A DNA stretch of 64,000 nucleotides. Source: Kocuria rosea (GTDB lineage: Bacteria; Actinomycetota; Actinomycetes; Actinomycetales; Micrococcaceae). The stretch spans positions 62,001 through 126,000 of the forward strand of contig NZ_JAMBOG010000005.1 of assembly GCF_023715525.1 (NCBI RefSeq). The letters run 5' to 3'. Of the stretch, positions 37,291 to 46,303 are shown piece after piece. The notes below the pieces were generated by a model. It was not told the DNA's origin. It searched no databases and worked only from the letters and a program-made list of their open reading frames with translations. Position 1 is the stretch's first letter. The number at the start of each line of letters is the position of its first letter. Position numbers and translations under genes: made by a program.

Positions 37291-38399
37291 ACTACGTGGA
37301 CCTGGTCGTGGGCCTCGGGCGGGAGCTGCGCCGGGCGGGTGTGGACGCCGGGCCCGAGCAGACGCGCACGCTCGTGCGCGCACTGGCCCTGCTGGACCCC
37401 CTCGACCGGGAGCAGGTGCGCGCCGCCAGCCGCGCCTGCTGCTGCACCTCCCCCGCGCAGGTCCAGGTGCACGACCGGGTCTTCGACGCCTTCTTCCGCG
37501 CCGGGCCCGGCCACCCCGGGGCCACCACGGTCCTCGAGCAGGCTCCCGGCAGCCCTGACGGGCGCTCGGGGAACGACGGCACGGACCCGGGCATGCGCTC
37601 CCCGGCGTCCGCCTCGCGCACCGAACGGCTGTCCCGCACCGATCTGGCCCGTCCCGGCCCGGAGCGGGAGGCGGCACTGGCCCTCGTGGACGTCCTGCGG
37701 CTGAGCCCACCCGTGCGCCGGTCCGCCCGGCGCAGCCGCGCCTCCCGCGGCGGCGTGGACCGCCGCCGCAGCGCCCGCGCGCTGCTGCGCGCCGGTGGGG
37801 AGCCCTCGCCGCTGCACCACCGTCGGCGTCGCCCCCAGCCCCGGCGGATCGTCGTGGTCGTCGACGTGTCCGGGTCCATGCACCGCCACCACGACCTGGC
37901 GCTGCGTCTCGCCCGCCGCCTGGTGCGGGAACCCGGGCCCTGTGAGGCCTTCACCGCCGGCACCCGGCTGACCCGGGTCACCGGGCTCCTGCGCGGACCC
38001 TGGCCGACGGTGCGCGCCCGGATCGGCCGGCAGGTCCCCGACCTGGCCGGAGGCACTCGGCTGGGGGACGCGCTCGCCGACCTCGTGGACGACTGGGGCC
38101 GCCGAGGACCGCTGCGCGGGGCCGTGGTGGTCGTCGTCTCCGACGGGTGGGAGACCGGCTCGACGGCCCGCCTGGCCCGTCAGGCCGCCCGGCTCCACCG
38201 GCTGGCCCACCGCTTCATCTGGGTGAACCCGCGCGCCGGCCGCGAGCAGTTCCGGCCGGACACCGCCGGGATGCGCGCCGTCGCACCGTTTCTCGACCAC
38301 CTCGTGGGCGGGCACACGGTGGCCCACCTGCAGGAGGCACTCGATGCGATCGGCGCCGCCCGGCTCCCGGTCCGGGCGCAGCAGGTCCGCCGTGCGTGA
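37287..38399 (+). CDS. coxE: VWA-domain protein (CoxE)
   Basis: 370 residues. A helical N-terminal CoxE domain (NYVDLVVGLGRELRRAGVD) is followed by a low-complexity linker and a von Willebrand A domain with the metal site VVDVSGSM (Asp193, Ser195, Ser197), TRLGDAL and VVSDGWETGS. It is the usual partner of CoxD in assembly of xanthine-oxidase-family enzymes. A run of three Cys (ACCCTSP, 51-53) near the N-terminus is unusual. The GTG start overlaps the coxD stop; the end overlaps the xdhC start. Confidence 0.92.
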   Translation: MNYVDLVVGLGRELRRAGVDAGPEQTRTLVRALALLDPLDREQVRAASRACCCTSPAQVQVHDRVFDAFFRAGPGHPGATTVLEQAPGSPDGRSGNDGTDPGMRSPASASRTERLSRTDLARPGPEREAALALVDVLRLSPPVRRSARRSRASRGGVDRRRSARALLRAGGEPSPLHHRRRRPQPRRIVVVVDVSGSMHRHHDLALRLARRLVREPGPCEAFTAGTRLTRVTGLLRGPWPTVRARIGRQVPDLAGGTRLGDALADLVDDWGRRGPLRGAVVVVVSDGWETGSTARLARQAARLHRLAHRFIWVNPRAGREQFRPDTAGMRAVAPFLDHLVGGHTVAHLQEALDAIGAARLPVRAQQVRRA

Positions 38400-39528
38400 C
38401 GTGGCCGTGATGCTCGAGCGGTGGCTGGGCGAGGGACGCCGGTTCGCGCTGGCCACCATCGCCCGGACCTGGTCCTCCGCCCCCCGGCCCGCGGGCGCCA
38501 TGATGGCGGTCGATGAGGACGGACAGGTCCTCGGCAGCCTCTCCGGCGGGTGCGTGGAGGGCGCTGTGCACGAGCTCGCCCTGGAGGTCCTCGCCGACGG
38601 GGCCGCCCGCGCCGCCCACTACGGCATCAGCGGACAGGACGCGCTGGCGGTCGGCCTGACCTGCGGTGGTCACCTCGACGTCCTGGTCCGGCTCGTGGAT
38701 CCCGCCGCGGAGGACAGCGCGGTGCTCCGCGGCGCCCTGCGGGCACTTACCGAGGAGCGTCCGGTCGCCCTCGCCGTGCGCGTGGCCACCGGCACCGAGG
38801 CCGTGCCCGCCGGCGAGCCCCTGGGCCGGTGGATGCTGGTGGACTCGGCAGCCAGCATCGGCAGCATCGGGCCCGCCCGCCTGGACGACGCCGTCGTCGC
38901 CGACGCCCGGGGCCGGCTGGGCACCGGGCGCAGCGACGTCATCGGCTACGGCCCGGACGGCGGACGGCTGGGCAGCGGCGTGGAGGTACTCGTCGTCGCC
39001 CTGGCCCCGCGTCCCCGGTTCCTCATCTTCGGGGCCATTGACTACGCCCGGGCACTGGCCGCCGTGGCCTCCTTCGTCGGCTACGCCGTGACCGTCTGCG
39101 ACGCCCGGGCGGTGTTCGCCACCCCTGCCCGGTTCCCGGAGGCCGACGAGGTCGTGGACCGGTGGCCGCACCAGTACCTGGCCGAGGAGATCGAGGCCGG
39201 GCGCATCGACTCCTCCACGGTTCTCGCCGTGCTCACCCACGACCCCAAGTTCGACGTGCCGCTGCTGGAGGTGGCGCTGCGCTGCGACGCCGGCTACATC
39301 GGGGCCATGGGCTCGTGCCGCACGAACACCGAGCGCGAGCGCCGGTTGCGCGACCGCGGGATGAGTTCGGCGGAGCTCGCCCGGTTGCACGCTCCCATCG
39401 GCCTGGACCTGGGGGCCCGCACCCCCGAGGCCACCGCCGTGTCCATCATGGCCGAAGTGATCCAGCACAGCGGCGGCGGCAGCGGGCGGCCGCTGCGGGA
39501 GATATCCGGCCCGGTCCACCCGCTGTGA
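38392..39528 (+). CDS. xdhC: XdhC/CoxF family Mo-cofactor maturation protein
   Basis: 378 residues. The N-terminal XdhC domain has RTWSSAPRPAGAMMAVDEDG and SLSGGCVEGAVHE (Cys54), the C-terminal Rossmann domain has FLIFGAIDYARAL, VLTHDPKFDVPLLEVAL and YIGAMGSCRTN. XdhC proteins bind the Mo cofactor and promote its sulfuration before insertion. I choose the GTG that overlaps the coxE stop region, giving MRDVAVMLERW; Met at 38410 is another option. Last gene of the rightward accessory unit. Confidence 0.92.
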   Translation: MRDVAVMLERWLGEGRRFALATIARTWSSAPRPAGAMMAVDEDGQVLGSLSGGCVEGAVHELALEVLADGAARAAHYGISGQDALAVGLTCGGHLDVLVRLVDPAAEDSAVLRGALRALTEERPVALAVRVATGTEAVPAGEPLGRWMLVDSAASIGSIGPARLDDAVVADARGRLGTGRSDVIGYGPDGGRLGSGVEVLVVALAPRPRFLIFGAIDYARALAAVASFVGYAVTVCDARAVFATPARFPEADEVVDRWPHQYLAEEIEAGRIDSSTVLAVLTHDPKFDVPLLEVALRCDAGYIGAMGSCRTNTERERRLRDRGMSSAELARLHAPIGLDLGARTPEATAVSIMAEVIQHSGGGSGRPLREISGPVHPL

Positions 39529-39786
39529 GCGCGCCGACCGCCCAGCACAGCGTTCACCCGCCCCGGAGGGGCGGCCCGGGGTGCCGGTTCGGCAGGTCCC
39601 GCACCCGTGCGGGGCGGGGCGGGGGCGGCTCCCGGGCGACGGCGACCCCGGGGCCTGCTCGCCGTTGCCCGGGAGCCGGTGACGGTCGAAGCCGGGACCG
39701 GGCGTCGACGGTCTGCGGTGAGGCCGCTCCGGCCGGGCGGCGGCACGGGCCGCCGGCCGAAGTGACAGCGCAGGTCACGGCGCAGG

Positions 39787-40836
39787 TCACGGCGCCGGGG
39801 GTGCGCCGGCCGGGGCCCCGGCGCCCATGCCGGTGGCCTCCTGCTGGGTGACGGCCCCGGCGTAGTCGTTGGCCGGGTCGCGGTAGATGGTGTGGATGTG
39901 GCCCCACCCGCCCGTGGTGACCCCGGTGACGTCGGCGCCGGCCGAGCCCTGCTGGTTGGAGAACTCGAGGTAGACGTCGGGACCGGAGATCTGGAAGTAG
40001 ATGCCGTTGCCGGCGGTCATGTCGTAGACGGTCGCCCCGGACCAGGTCACGTAGGTCTCGTCCAGGCTCGCCTCGATCCTGGCCAGCTCCTCGGCGGTGG
40101 TCTGCTCATCGGCCAGGCCCACCCACTGGGCGATGACCTCGAGCAGCTGCTGCTTCTGCTCCTGGGTCAGCTCCGACCCGGCGATCCCGGTGCCGGTGGG
40201 GTAGGAGCAGGTGCCACCGGGGGCGCAGACCATATTGGCCACGTCCTCGCCCTGGTACAGCGCCGCCTGCTGGTCCTCGGTCAGGCTGTCGTAGAAGGCG
40301 AAGGCCGTCTCGTACATCCCGGCCAGCGGCTGCACCTCGTTGCCCTGCCCGTCGGTGTAGACCGCCGGCTGGGTGCCCAGGTGGGTGGGGGCGAAGGTGA
40401 CCGAGCCCTCCGTCCCGTCGAGGGTGGCGTTGATCCCGAGGTGGTGGCCGCCGAACTGCACCTCCCAGGCGCTGGCGTCGGAGGGGTCGCCGAAGAAGGC
40501 GATGTAGTACTGGCCCAGCGACTCCTCGGTGCTGGTGGAGTTCTCGTGCAGGTACTGGTCCCCGCCCATGATGTCGGTGACGGTCTGGTACCCCTCGTCG
40601 CTGAGCAGTGCCTCGAGCACCTCCAGGGCGGCGGCCTGCTGCTCCTCGCTCAGCTCCGCCAGGTTCAGCCCGGCCCGGTCGACGAAGGTGACGGGGAAGT
40701 TCGACCAGGAGGTGGTCTTCGTCTCGTCGTCGTAGGCGTGGAGCAGGGCCTCGCGCTGCTCGGCCGACAGGGTCGCCAGGAACTGCTCGGCCGCGGTGGA
40801 GACGAAGCGGGCAGAACGGGAACGGGGGGAGATCAT
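39787..40836 (-). CDS. DUF3500 family protein
   Basis: 349 residues recognised as DUF3500 from AAEQFLATLSAEQREALLHAYDDE, TTSWSNFPVTF, GGDQYLHENS, QYYIAFFGDPSDASAWEVQFGGHH region, and TTGGWGHIHTIYRDPANDYA near the C-terminus. The tail is a short Ala/Pro/Gly run (GMGAGAPAGAPPAP). No signal peptide at the chosen ATG, which has a good AAGGAGC. Members are widespread but uncharacterised; a conserved His-rich core suggests a metal- or ligand-binding role, which is speculation. Confidence 0.88.
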   Translation of the reverse strand: MISPRSRSARFVSTAAEQFLATLSAEQREALLHAYDDETKTTSWSNFPVTFVDRAGLNLAELSEEQQAAALEVLEALLSDEGYQTVTDIMGGDQYLHENSTSTEESLGQYYIAFFGDPSDASAWEVQFGGHHLGINATLDGTEGSVTFAPTHLGTQPAVYTDGQGNEVQPLAGMYETAFAFYDSLTEDQQAALYQGEDVANMVCAPGGTCSYPTGTGIAGSELTQEQKQQLLEVIAQWVGLADEQTTAEELARIEASLDETYVTWSGATVYDMTAGNGIYFQISGPDVYLEFSNQQGSAGADVTGVTTGGWGHIHTIYRDPANDYAGAVTQQEATGMGAGAPAGAPPAP

Positions 40837-41466
40837 GGGCTGCTCCTTGCGGGATCGACGGGGTGTCGACCCGTAAGCTACGGCCTGCCCGCTGAGCATC
40901 CACTGAACGTAGCCGGAACACTGCCGTCGACCCACGAGCCGGTCGCTCCGGAGCCGCCACGGGCTGCCGGGCTGCGGCAGGCCCCGGCTGCCCCGGTGGA
41001 GGGGGGCCGGGGCCGGCCGGGGTCGTGGGTGGCCCGGCTGGCCGGTCCTCCGGCATCGATCCGCCGCAGCGCGTTCCGGGTCCGGTGATCGGCGATGCCC
41101 CGCCCGCCTCCCCCGAGATCCTTGCCGGCAGCCCCGCTGCGCAGTGGCGCGGCGAAGGCCGACATGTTGCGCGGCGAGCGTCGCAGGCGGTCCGGCGTGG
41201 TGGGAACCGCTGGGCCGCCCTCTCGGCCGCGGCGAGTGCTTCGTCGACCTGCGCACGCGGGCACGTGCTCCCGACACTCCGCGGCCGCTTCACGGGCGGT
41301 GGAGGGCAGAAGGTCGATGGACGGGTGGGTGCCCGGGCATCAGCACCGTGTACACCCGGTGGCCGTGCACCGGCCACCGGGGCGTCATCAGGCCCGGCCA
41401 GACTGGGGCTGTGCCCGGGAGCCGGGGATCTTCCGGGGATCGACGTCGAGATGAGGGGTGCCCGCC
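40837..41466. other. Gap with a possible aldehyde-dehydrogenase remnant
   Basis: 630 bases. On the minus strand around 41110-41300 the frame reads CPRAQVDEALAAAERAAQRF, like the N-terminal part of aldehyde dehydrogenases, and then seems to continue one frame over as TTPDRLRRSPRNMSAFAAPL. No NAD-binding or catalytic motif follows, so at most it is a short decayed fragment. Confidence 0.35.
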
Positions 41467-41727
41467 ATGAGCGACCACGGGACGACCACAGCGATTCCAC
41501 CTGTTCAGGACCTGACGCAGATCCGTCCCGGGGACCACCTCGAAGCCTGGAGCCAGGCAGTGGTGCGCCACCGGGGGATCGTGGAGGAGGCCGCCCCGGG
41601 TCTGGGAGTGGTCTGGATCCGGGAGTCCGGCATCGGTGAGCGCAGGATGATCGCCAGCGACACGTTCGAGTTGCGCGCCCCTTGGAACCCCGTGTCTGCC
41701 GACGGCGACGGTGAGGAGTTGTCATGA
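41467..41727 (+). CDS. Uncharacterised small protein
   Basis: 86 residues beginning MSDHGTTTAIPPVQDLTQIR after GAGGGGT. The core DHLEAWSQAVVRHRGIVEEA and VVWIRESGIGERRMIASDTF looks like a small beta-barrel domain. No family recognised. The stop overlaps the ATG of the ArsC-like gene (ATGA), so the two are probably translated together and may act together. Confidence 0.65.
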   Translation: MSDHGTTTAIPPVQDLTQIRPGDHLEAWSQAVVRHRGIVEEAAPGLGVVWIRESGIGERRMIASDTFELRAPWNPVSADGDGEELS

Positions 41728-42422
41728 GTGAGCAGAGCGCCGAGCCCGGCGATCCGCGGGTTCCGCGCGGGACCGCTGAACCGCCGGCGGCCCGCTGCAC
41801 CGGGGTGTTCTTCCCGCAACTGGTCGGACGCTGCGTGACCGAGGCCCACGCGGCCCTGGCGCGCACTGCCCGGATCCAGACTTCCCCGGGGCCGATGTCC
41901 CTGCACGCGGCCGGGGACCGGCTGCGCGTCCTGGCCCGCGCCAAGGGCCGCCGCTCCGCACCGGTGCGGCAGGTGCTGTTCGTGGACGCCCACGACACCG
42001 GCCCGGCCCAGATCGCCGCCGGTCTGCTGACCCATTATGCCGGGGCCGCCGTCGTGGCTCGCTCTGCCGGAGTGCGCCCGGGGGCGGCAGTGGACCCCTT
42101 CGCGGTGGAGGTCTTGGCCCAGCACGGGATCGAACCGGCCACGGTCACGCCCCGGCTGCTCACCGAGGATCTCGTGCGGGCTACCGACTGGGTCATCACC
42201 GTCGGTCCGCAGGATCCGGGTCCGATGCCCTCAGGACCTCCCGCCCGGACCTGGCTGGTCGGGGGTTCCGCCGACGAGGACGGGGGTCCGTCCCTGGTCG
42301 CTGCTCTGGATGGCCGGGTCCAGGGCCTGTGGGCGGAGATACGGACGTCACCCAGGCGGGAGGAAGAGCTCCGGGTCCGCGGGGTGCCCGACGAGCCGGC
42401 CGCTGACACCTCCGGGTCGTGA
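41724..42422 (+). CDS. Degenerate ArsC/low-molecular-weight phosphatase-like protein
   Basis: 232 residues. The N-terminal ~50-75 residues match the helical domain that precedes actinobacterial arsenate reductases (CVTEAHAALARTARIQTS). The following Rossmann-like domain reads QVLFVDAHDTGPAQIAAGLL, VARSAGVRPGAAVDPFAVEV, TPRLLTEDLVRATDWVITVG, clearly ArsC/LMW-PTP in layout. But the catalytic loop, normally VCxHNxGRSQ, is VDAHDTGPAQ (residues 87-96): the nucleophile Cys is Asp88 and the Arg is Pro. It cannot be a normal reductase or phosphatase. Coupled to an unknown small gene. Confidence 0.75.
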   Translation: MSEQSAEPGDPRVPRGTAEPPAARCTGVFFPQLVGRCVTEAHAALARTARIQTSPGPMSLHAAGDRLRVLARAKGRRSAPVRQVLFVDAHDTGPAQIAAGLLTHYAGAAVVARSAGVRPGAAVDPFAVEVLAQHGIEPATVTPRLLTEDLVRATDWVITVGPQDPGPMPSGPPARTWLVGGSADEDGGPSLVAALDGRVQGLWAEIRTSPRREEELRVRGVPDEPAADTSGS

Positions 42423-43061
42423 CATGGGCATGTCCCGGGCGGCGAGCGCGGGGGCGCGGAGGCGCTGCACTCCCCCGGGACGGACGAGTGGCCCACGTGC
42501 GCCCCGACGTCGTCCGGCCCGTTCCTGAACACCGCTGACGTCGAGGACGCCGTCAGGTCCACCGCGCTCGTCGCCCGGCTGCTCCCGGCCCACGGCATCC
42601 GGATCCGCGGCTCCCCGGTCACGGTCAGCGGCGGCCCCGCCGCCCACCGGCCGCTGCGGGACGCCCGCACCGAGCCGGCCCTCGGCGGGAGGCGCAACGA
42701 CCGCAGCGGCGTCGACGGGCCGTCGAGCCCCGGACGGTCCGGTGTGCCGGATGCCACGGTCCGCGTGTTGGTGGTGCCCGCCGGCGCCACCGTCCATGGT
42801 GGAGAGCAGAGGATGCACGGGGGTCCGCCGGGGGCGGGGGCCGCCTCCAGCCGCCCGGCGCACCCGGTGGCGCGCAGCACCTGCCGCCCCGGGACAGCAG
42901 GTGCTGCGGTCGCAGGTCCACCGTGCCGGCACCGGGGCCGCCGCACGGACCACCTCTCGGGCAGTCACCGCTTCGACCTCGTGGTGGCTGCCCCAGGGGC
43001 TGTCCCGGCTGTTCGAACCCGGAGCCCGACGAGCCGGCCGACGAGGCCTCCTGCGAGGTGG
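42423..43061. other. Gap with no credible gene
   Basis: 640 bases. A rightward open frame contains FLNTADVEDAVRSTALVARL, which looks briefly protein-like, but it has no start or family match and turns into Arg/Pro-rich sequence. The long rightward frame from 42744 is mostly antisense of the next gene. Confidence 0.45.
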
Positions 43062-44384
43062 TCAGCGCTCTGGGTTGGGCGTGAAGGTGTGTCCCAGGGC
43101 GGTGGAGACCTCGGCGAAGATCCGGGTGGCCGGCGAGGAGCAGGGCAGGGTCTTCGGGTCATCGGCCAGCACCGGGGACTCGGGGCAGTTCCCGGAGGCG
43201 ATGTCGCTGTTGGCCTGCACGACCACGGTGGTGTCGGTGGTGGTGTCGTAGTAGACGGTGGTGTTGTAGCCGGGCAGCTCCCCGGTGTGCCCGACCCAGC
43301 CGTCGATGCATCCGAAGCCCAGCCCGTAGCCCCTGTCTGCGGGCTGGAAGGAGGTGAGACGTTCCCGCTGGGCCTCCTCGCCCAGCAGCCCGTGGCCGGT
43401 GCCCAGCGCCCGGCCGAAGACCAGCAGGTCGCCCATGTCCGAGATCAGGTCCCCGGCGGTGAAGCTCCAGGAGGGGTTCCAGTGCGTGGCGTCGGCCGGG
43501 GCCTGCGGGGTCGCAGTGTTCCCCTGGAGGGTGAAGCCCTGCGCGTACGGTTCGGGCAACGCGGGGGAGTTCCCGGGCCAGACGGTCTCCTCCAGCTCCA
43601 GCGGGGCGAAGATCTGCTCTTCCAGCACGTCTCCGACCGACTCGCCGGTGACCTGCTCGATCACCAGCCCCAGCAGGATGTAGTTGGTGTTGGAGTAGTC
43701 GAACTGCTCCCCCGGGGCGAACAGGGGGGATTCGGAGATCCCGGCGGCGAGCAGCTCCTGGGGGGTGAAGACCGTCTCGGGGGCGGCGAAGAAACGATCC
43801 GTGAACGCGGTGCTGCGCGTGTAGCTGGCGATGCCGCTGGTCATGTCCGCCACCTGGCGCAGCGTGATTTGATCCCCGTGGGGAATGCCCGGAACGTAGT
43901 CCCCGATGGGGTCCTCGAGGGAGAGCCTGCCCTCCTCGGCCAGCTGCAGCACCAGCGTGGCGGTGAAGGGCTTGGTGACCGACCCGACGCGGGTGTGCAC
44001 ACCGACCTCCATCGGCTCCCCGGTCGCTGGATCGGCCACCCCGTAGGCGGCCGTCCAGGTGCCCTCCGGGGACGAGACCCCGACGACCGCACCGGACGCG
44101 GACGCCTGCGCGAACGAGTCCCGGGCGGCGGCGTCCAGCTTCTGCGTGAGCTCCTCGGGCAAGGGCTCGGCCATCTGCGAGGACGGCTCGCGGGTGACGA
44201 CGTCGTCGACGTCGCTCACACAGCTCTGCCCAGCACCTGCCGAGGTCGCTGGGGCAGGGGCCGCCGCCGCGGCACCGGCCGGGGAGGACGGGGCGCTGCC
44301 GGCGCACCCGCTGGCCCCGAGCAGGAGCACCGTCGCCGTGGTGGCGACGAGCACGTGACGTGTGGATCGTGTCGGTGATGACAT
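43062..44384 (-). CDS. Serine hydrolase lipoprotein, class C beta-lactamase/DD-peptidase family
   Basis: 440 residues. An N-terminal signal peptide ends in a lipobox (LLLGASGC, Cys27), so the protein is a lipoprotein on the outer face of the membrane. The S12-type active site is complete: SVTK (Ser135, Lys138), YSN (Tyr230, Asn232) and HTG (His366-Gly368). The family includes D-Ala-D-Ala carboxypeptidases, esterases and class C beta-lactamases; substrate is not predictable. The N-terminus after the lipobox is Ala/Pro-rich. AAGGAAA lies six bases before the ATG. Single gene. Confidence 0.92.
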   Translation of the reverse strand: MSSPTRSTRHVLVATTATVLLLGASGCAGSAPSSPAGAAAAAPAPATSAGAGQSCVSDVDDVVTREPSSQMAEPLPEELTQKLDAAARDSFAQASASGAVVGVSSPEGTWTAAYGVADPATGEPMEVGVHTRVGSVTKPFTATLVLQLAEEGRLSLEDPIGDYVPGIPHGDQITLRQVADMTSGIASYTRSTAFTDRFFAAPETVFTPQELLAAGISESPLFAPGEQFDYSNTNYILLGLVIEQVTGESVGDVLEEQIFAPLELEETVWPGNSPALPEPYAQGFTLQGNTATPQAPADATHWNPSWSFTAGDLISDMGDLLVFGRALGTGHGLLGEEAQRERLTSFQPADRGYGLGFGCIDGWVGHTGELPGYNTTVYYDTTTDTTVVVQANSDIASGNCPESPVLADDPKTLPCSSPATRIFAEVSTALGHTFTPNPER

Positions 44385-44736
44385 CTGCGTTTCCTTCTCG
44401 GTCGGCGCAGAACACCCCTGGGGGCTTCTCCGCCCGGGAGACAGTGCTTCGGACTCGGTCGTCGTGGACGACGATGTCGATCCCCTGCGCCCCGCCCCAC
44501 CGCGAAGGAACATTCCCGCAGCACGCACAGGCGCTGAGATCGATGAGATGACGGGCCGATCCATGGCCCTCGCACCACGCACCGGCCCCCGAGGACTCGG
44601 CGGTCGGGCGGTGGCCCCAGCCTAGGACCTCCTCCGAGCCGGGGCGGAGAAACCGGCCAGGATCGTTATCCGAGCGCCGAAGATGTCGCGCCCCCCACGG
44701 CACCCCGCAGGAACTCCCGTCCAGGACCCCACGCGC
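44385..44736. other. Gap with no gene seen
   Basis: 350 GC-rich bases; no supported gene, hairpin or promoter. Confidence 0.45.
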
Positions 44737-45153
44737 TCAGCAAGGAGCGGGCCCGGAACGGGCGACGCCATTGCCGCGCTCCGGCACCCCGCCGACCGGT
44801 GGGCCGCTCCGGCCCAGGCCGGGAACCGGGGCCGCTCGGCCGGGGCGCCGGTGCGCTGCGCGCTGTGCGCCGCCCTGCTGGCTGCGCCCGGTGCGGCCGT
44901 GCGGGCGCACCGGGGAGTCGTCGCGGTGGTGGAGGTACTCGTGGCCGTGCTCGTCCTTCCCCACGTCGAAGTGCTCCTGCACCTGCGGGCACCACGCGGG
45001 GGCCTGCTCGGCCTGCGGGGCTCCCGCCAGATCCTGCCGGCTGGGCGGGTAGGGACCATGGACCTGCACGGCGATCCCGTTCAGCTCGTCCAGGATGTAG
45101 TGGTGGGACGACGGCGTGTCCGCCGGGGCTGTGGCACGACGCGCGCGGTCCAC
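44737..45153 (-). CDS. Uncertain open frame, possibly a broken gene
   Basis: 138 codons. The N-terminal half (HHYILDELNGIAVQVHGPYP and AWCPQVQEHFDVGKDEHGHE) looks protein-like, while the second half is Arg/Gly/Pro-rich and looks like frameshifted or non-coding sequence. The GTG start has only a weak upstream GAGG. I see no family. It may be the intact 5' end of a decayed gene, or chance. Confidence 0.35.
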   Translation of the reverse strand: MDRARRATAPADTPSSHHYILDELNGIAVQVHGPYPPSRQDLAGAPQAEQAPAWCPQVQEHFDVGKDEHGHEYLHHRDDSPVRPHGRTGRSQQGGAQRAAHRRPGRAAPVPGLGRSGPPVGGVPERGNGVARSGPAPC

Positions 45154-45260
45154 AGCCTCGCCACCGGATCGGCCGGTTCCTCGACGGGGTCGCCGTCTGC
45201 GGCCCGGGCGGAGATCCGCGTCCGGGCGCCGGCGCCGGCCGGGCCGGCCGCGGTGAGCCT

Positions 45261-45707
45261 TCAGCCTCGGGGGGTGCGCAGGTCCTCGAGGTGCTCGGCC
45301 TTGAGCTTGCGGTAGTGGACCATGAGGTCGCCCGGGGTGTAGGTGGCAGTGGCGGTCACCGGTGTGCCGGGGTGGCCGTGCTCGGCCAGGATCCGCTGCA
45401 GCGCAGGCTCGTGCTGGGCGAGGATCACCTGGTTGAAGTAGCCGTGGTGGAGCAGCGCCGCGATCCCGCCGGCGTAGCCCCAGGTTGGGGAGCCCTCGGC
45501 CATCGGCGCGTGAGGGTCCCCCCAGTCGGCAGGCCCGCCGGTGGAGGCCAGCTCGGAGGCGAGCATGTTCTTCAGCACCTCGTCGCGGAAGGACAGGGAG
45601 AGCTCGGCGACCTCGTCGACGATCTCGAACCGGTCCACCCGCACCCCGGCTCCGGGGTGGGTCTCGACCACGCCCTTGACGGCCTGCAGGATCTCGTGGG
45701 TGGTCAT
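45261..45707 (-). CDS. Uncharacterised family A protein, copy 2 (PADW-D-HAPM motif)
   Basis: 148 residues starting MTTHEILQAVKGVVETHPG. It shares PADWGDPHAPM (near 60-70), a following Trp, an ILA strand, AEHGHPG and a final H..LKAEHL helix with the protein at 23097-23588. The N-terminal part looks like a helix plus strands (VRVDRFEIVDEVAELSLSF). No membrane part. GAAGC upstream is a weak ribosome binding site. Function unknown; a family B gene lies about 1.9 kb away, as at the first locus. Confidence 0.75.
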   Translation of the reverse strand: MTTHEILQAVKGVVETHPGAGVRVDRFEIVDEVAELSLSFRDEVLKNMLASELASTGGPADWGDPHAPMAEGSPTWGYAGGIAALLHHGYFNQVILAQHEPALQRILAEHGHPGTPVTATATYTPGDLMVHYRKLKAEHLEDLRTPRG

Positions 45708-46303
45708 CGTCGTCTCGCTTCCTGAAGGGGGGAGAAGCCCGGTCGATGCATAAACATCAGCGTACTGGCTACTCAGGAGTCACTATTTGCCCGTGCTGTC
45801 CCCACAAGGGCCCACGCACGTCGTAGCCCGCGGAGCTCGCGGCGAGGCCGCACCGGCCCACGACCTCGGTCCCGTGACGAGCGGGAGCCCCCGTCCCGTC
45901 GACGAGGGCGGGCACCGGCTTCGGGCCCTCAGGCGCCGCAGCGGTGGACTCCAGGAACCGCGAAGCCCTGCCGGAGACACCGGCCGGCCGCACAGTGGCA
46001 CCGTCCCGGCGCCGACTCGTCCACCGGGGAGCTGCGGAACGAGCCGGCTCGCCCGGAGCGTCGGCTCTCTGCGGACACGGCCGGGGCCGTTCCCGTGCGG
46101 CGGTGTCCGCACATGCCTGCCTCCCTGCGGCACTGCGGGGTGCTCCCGGGACCCTCCCGGTGACCGGACCGCCGAACCGGCCGGTCCCCGGCACGGCTCC
46201 GTCGACGGCCCGAAGACAGCACGTCCCCCCTATGGCATTTTGATTGCAAATCCGATGGTCTACTCTTCGGGGGACATGTCCATGGACGAGGATCGGGGGA
46301 CGG
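45708..46303. other. Divergent gap with a possible promoter
   Basis: About 600 bases. An AT-richer stretch (TTTTGATTGCAAATCC, 46238-46253) with TACTCT (46261-46266) may be the promoter of the rightward gene, although the spacer is only 15-16 bases. Nothing else seen. Confidence 0.4.

Noticed and set aside
42744-44378. A 544-codon plus-strand open frame
   Set aside because: Antisense shadow of the beta-lactamase-like lipoprotein gene, which has signal peptide, SxxK, YSN and HTG motifs.
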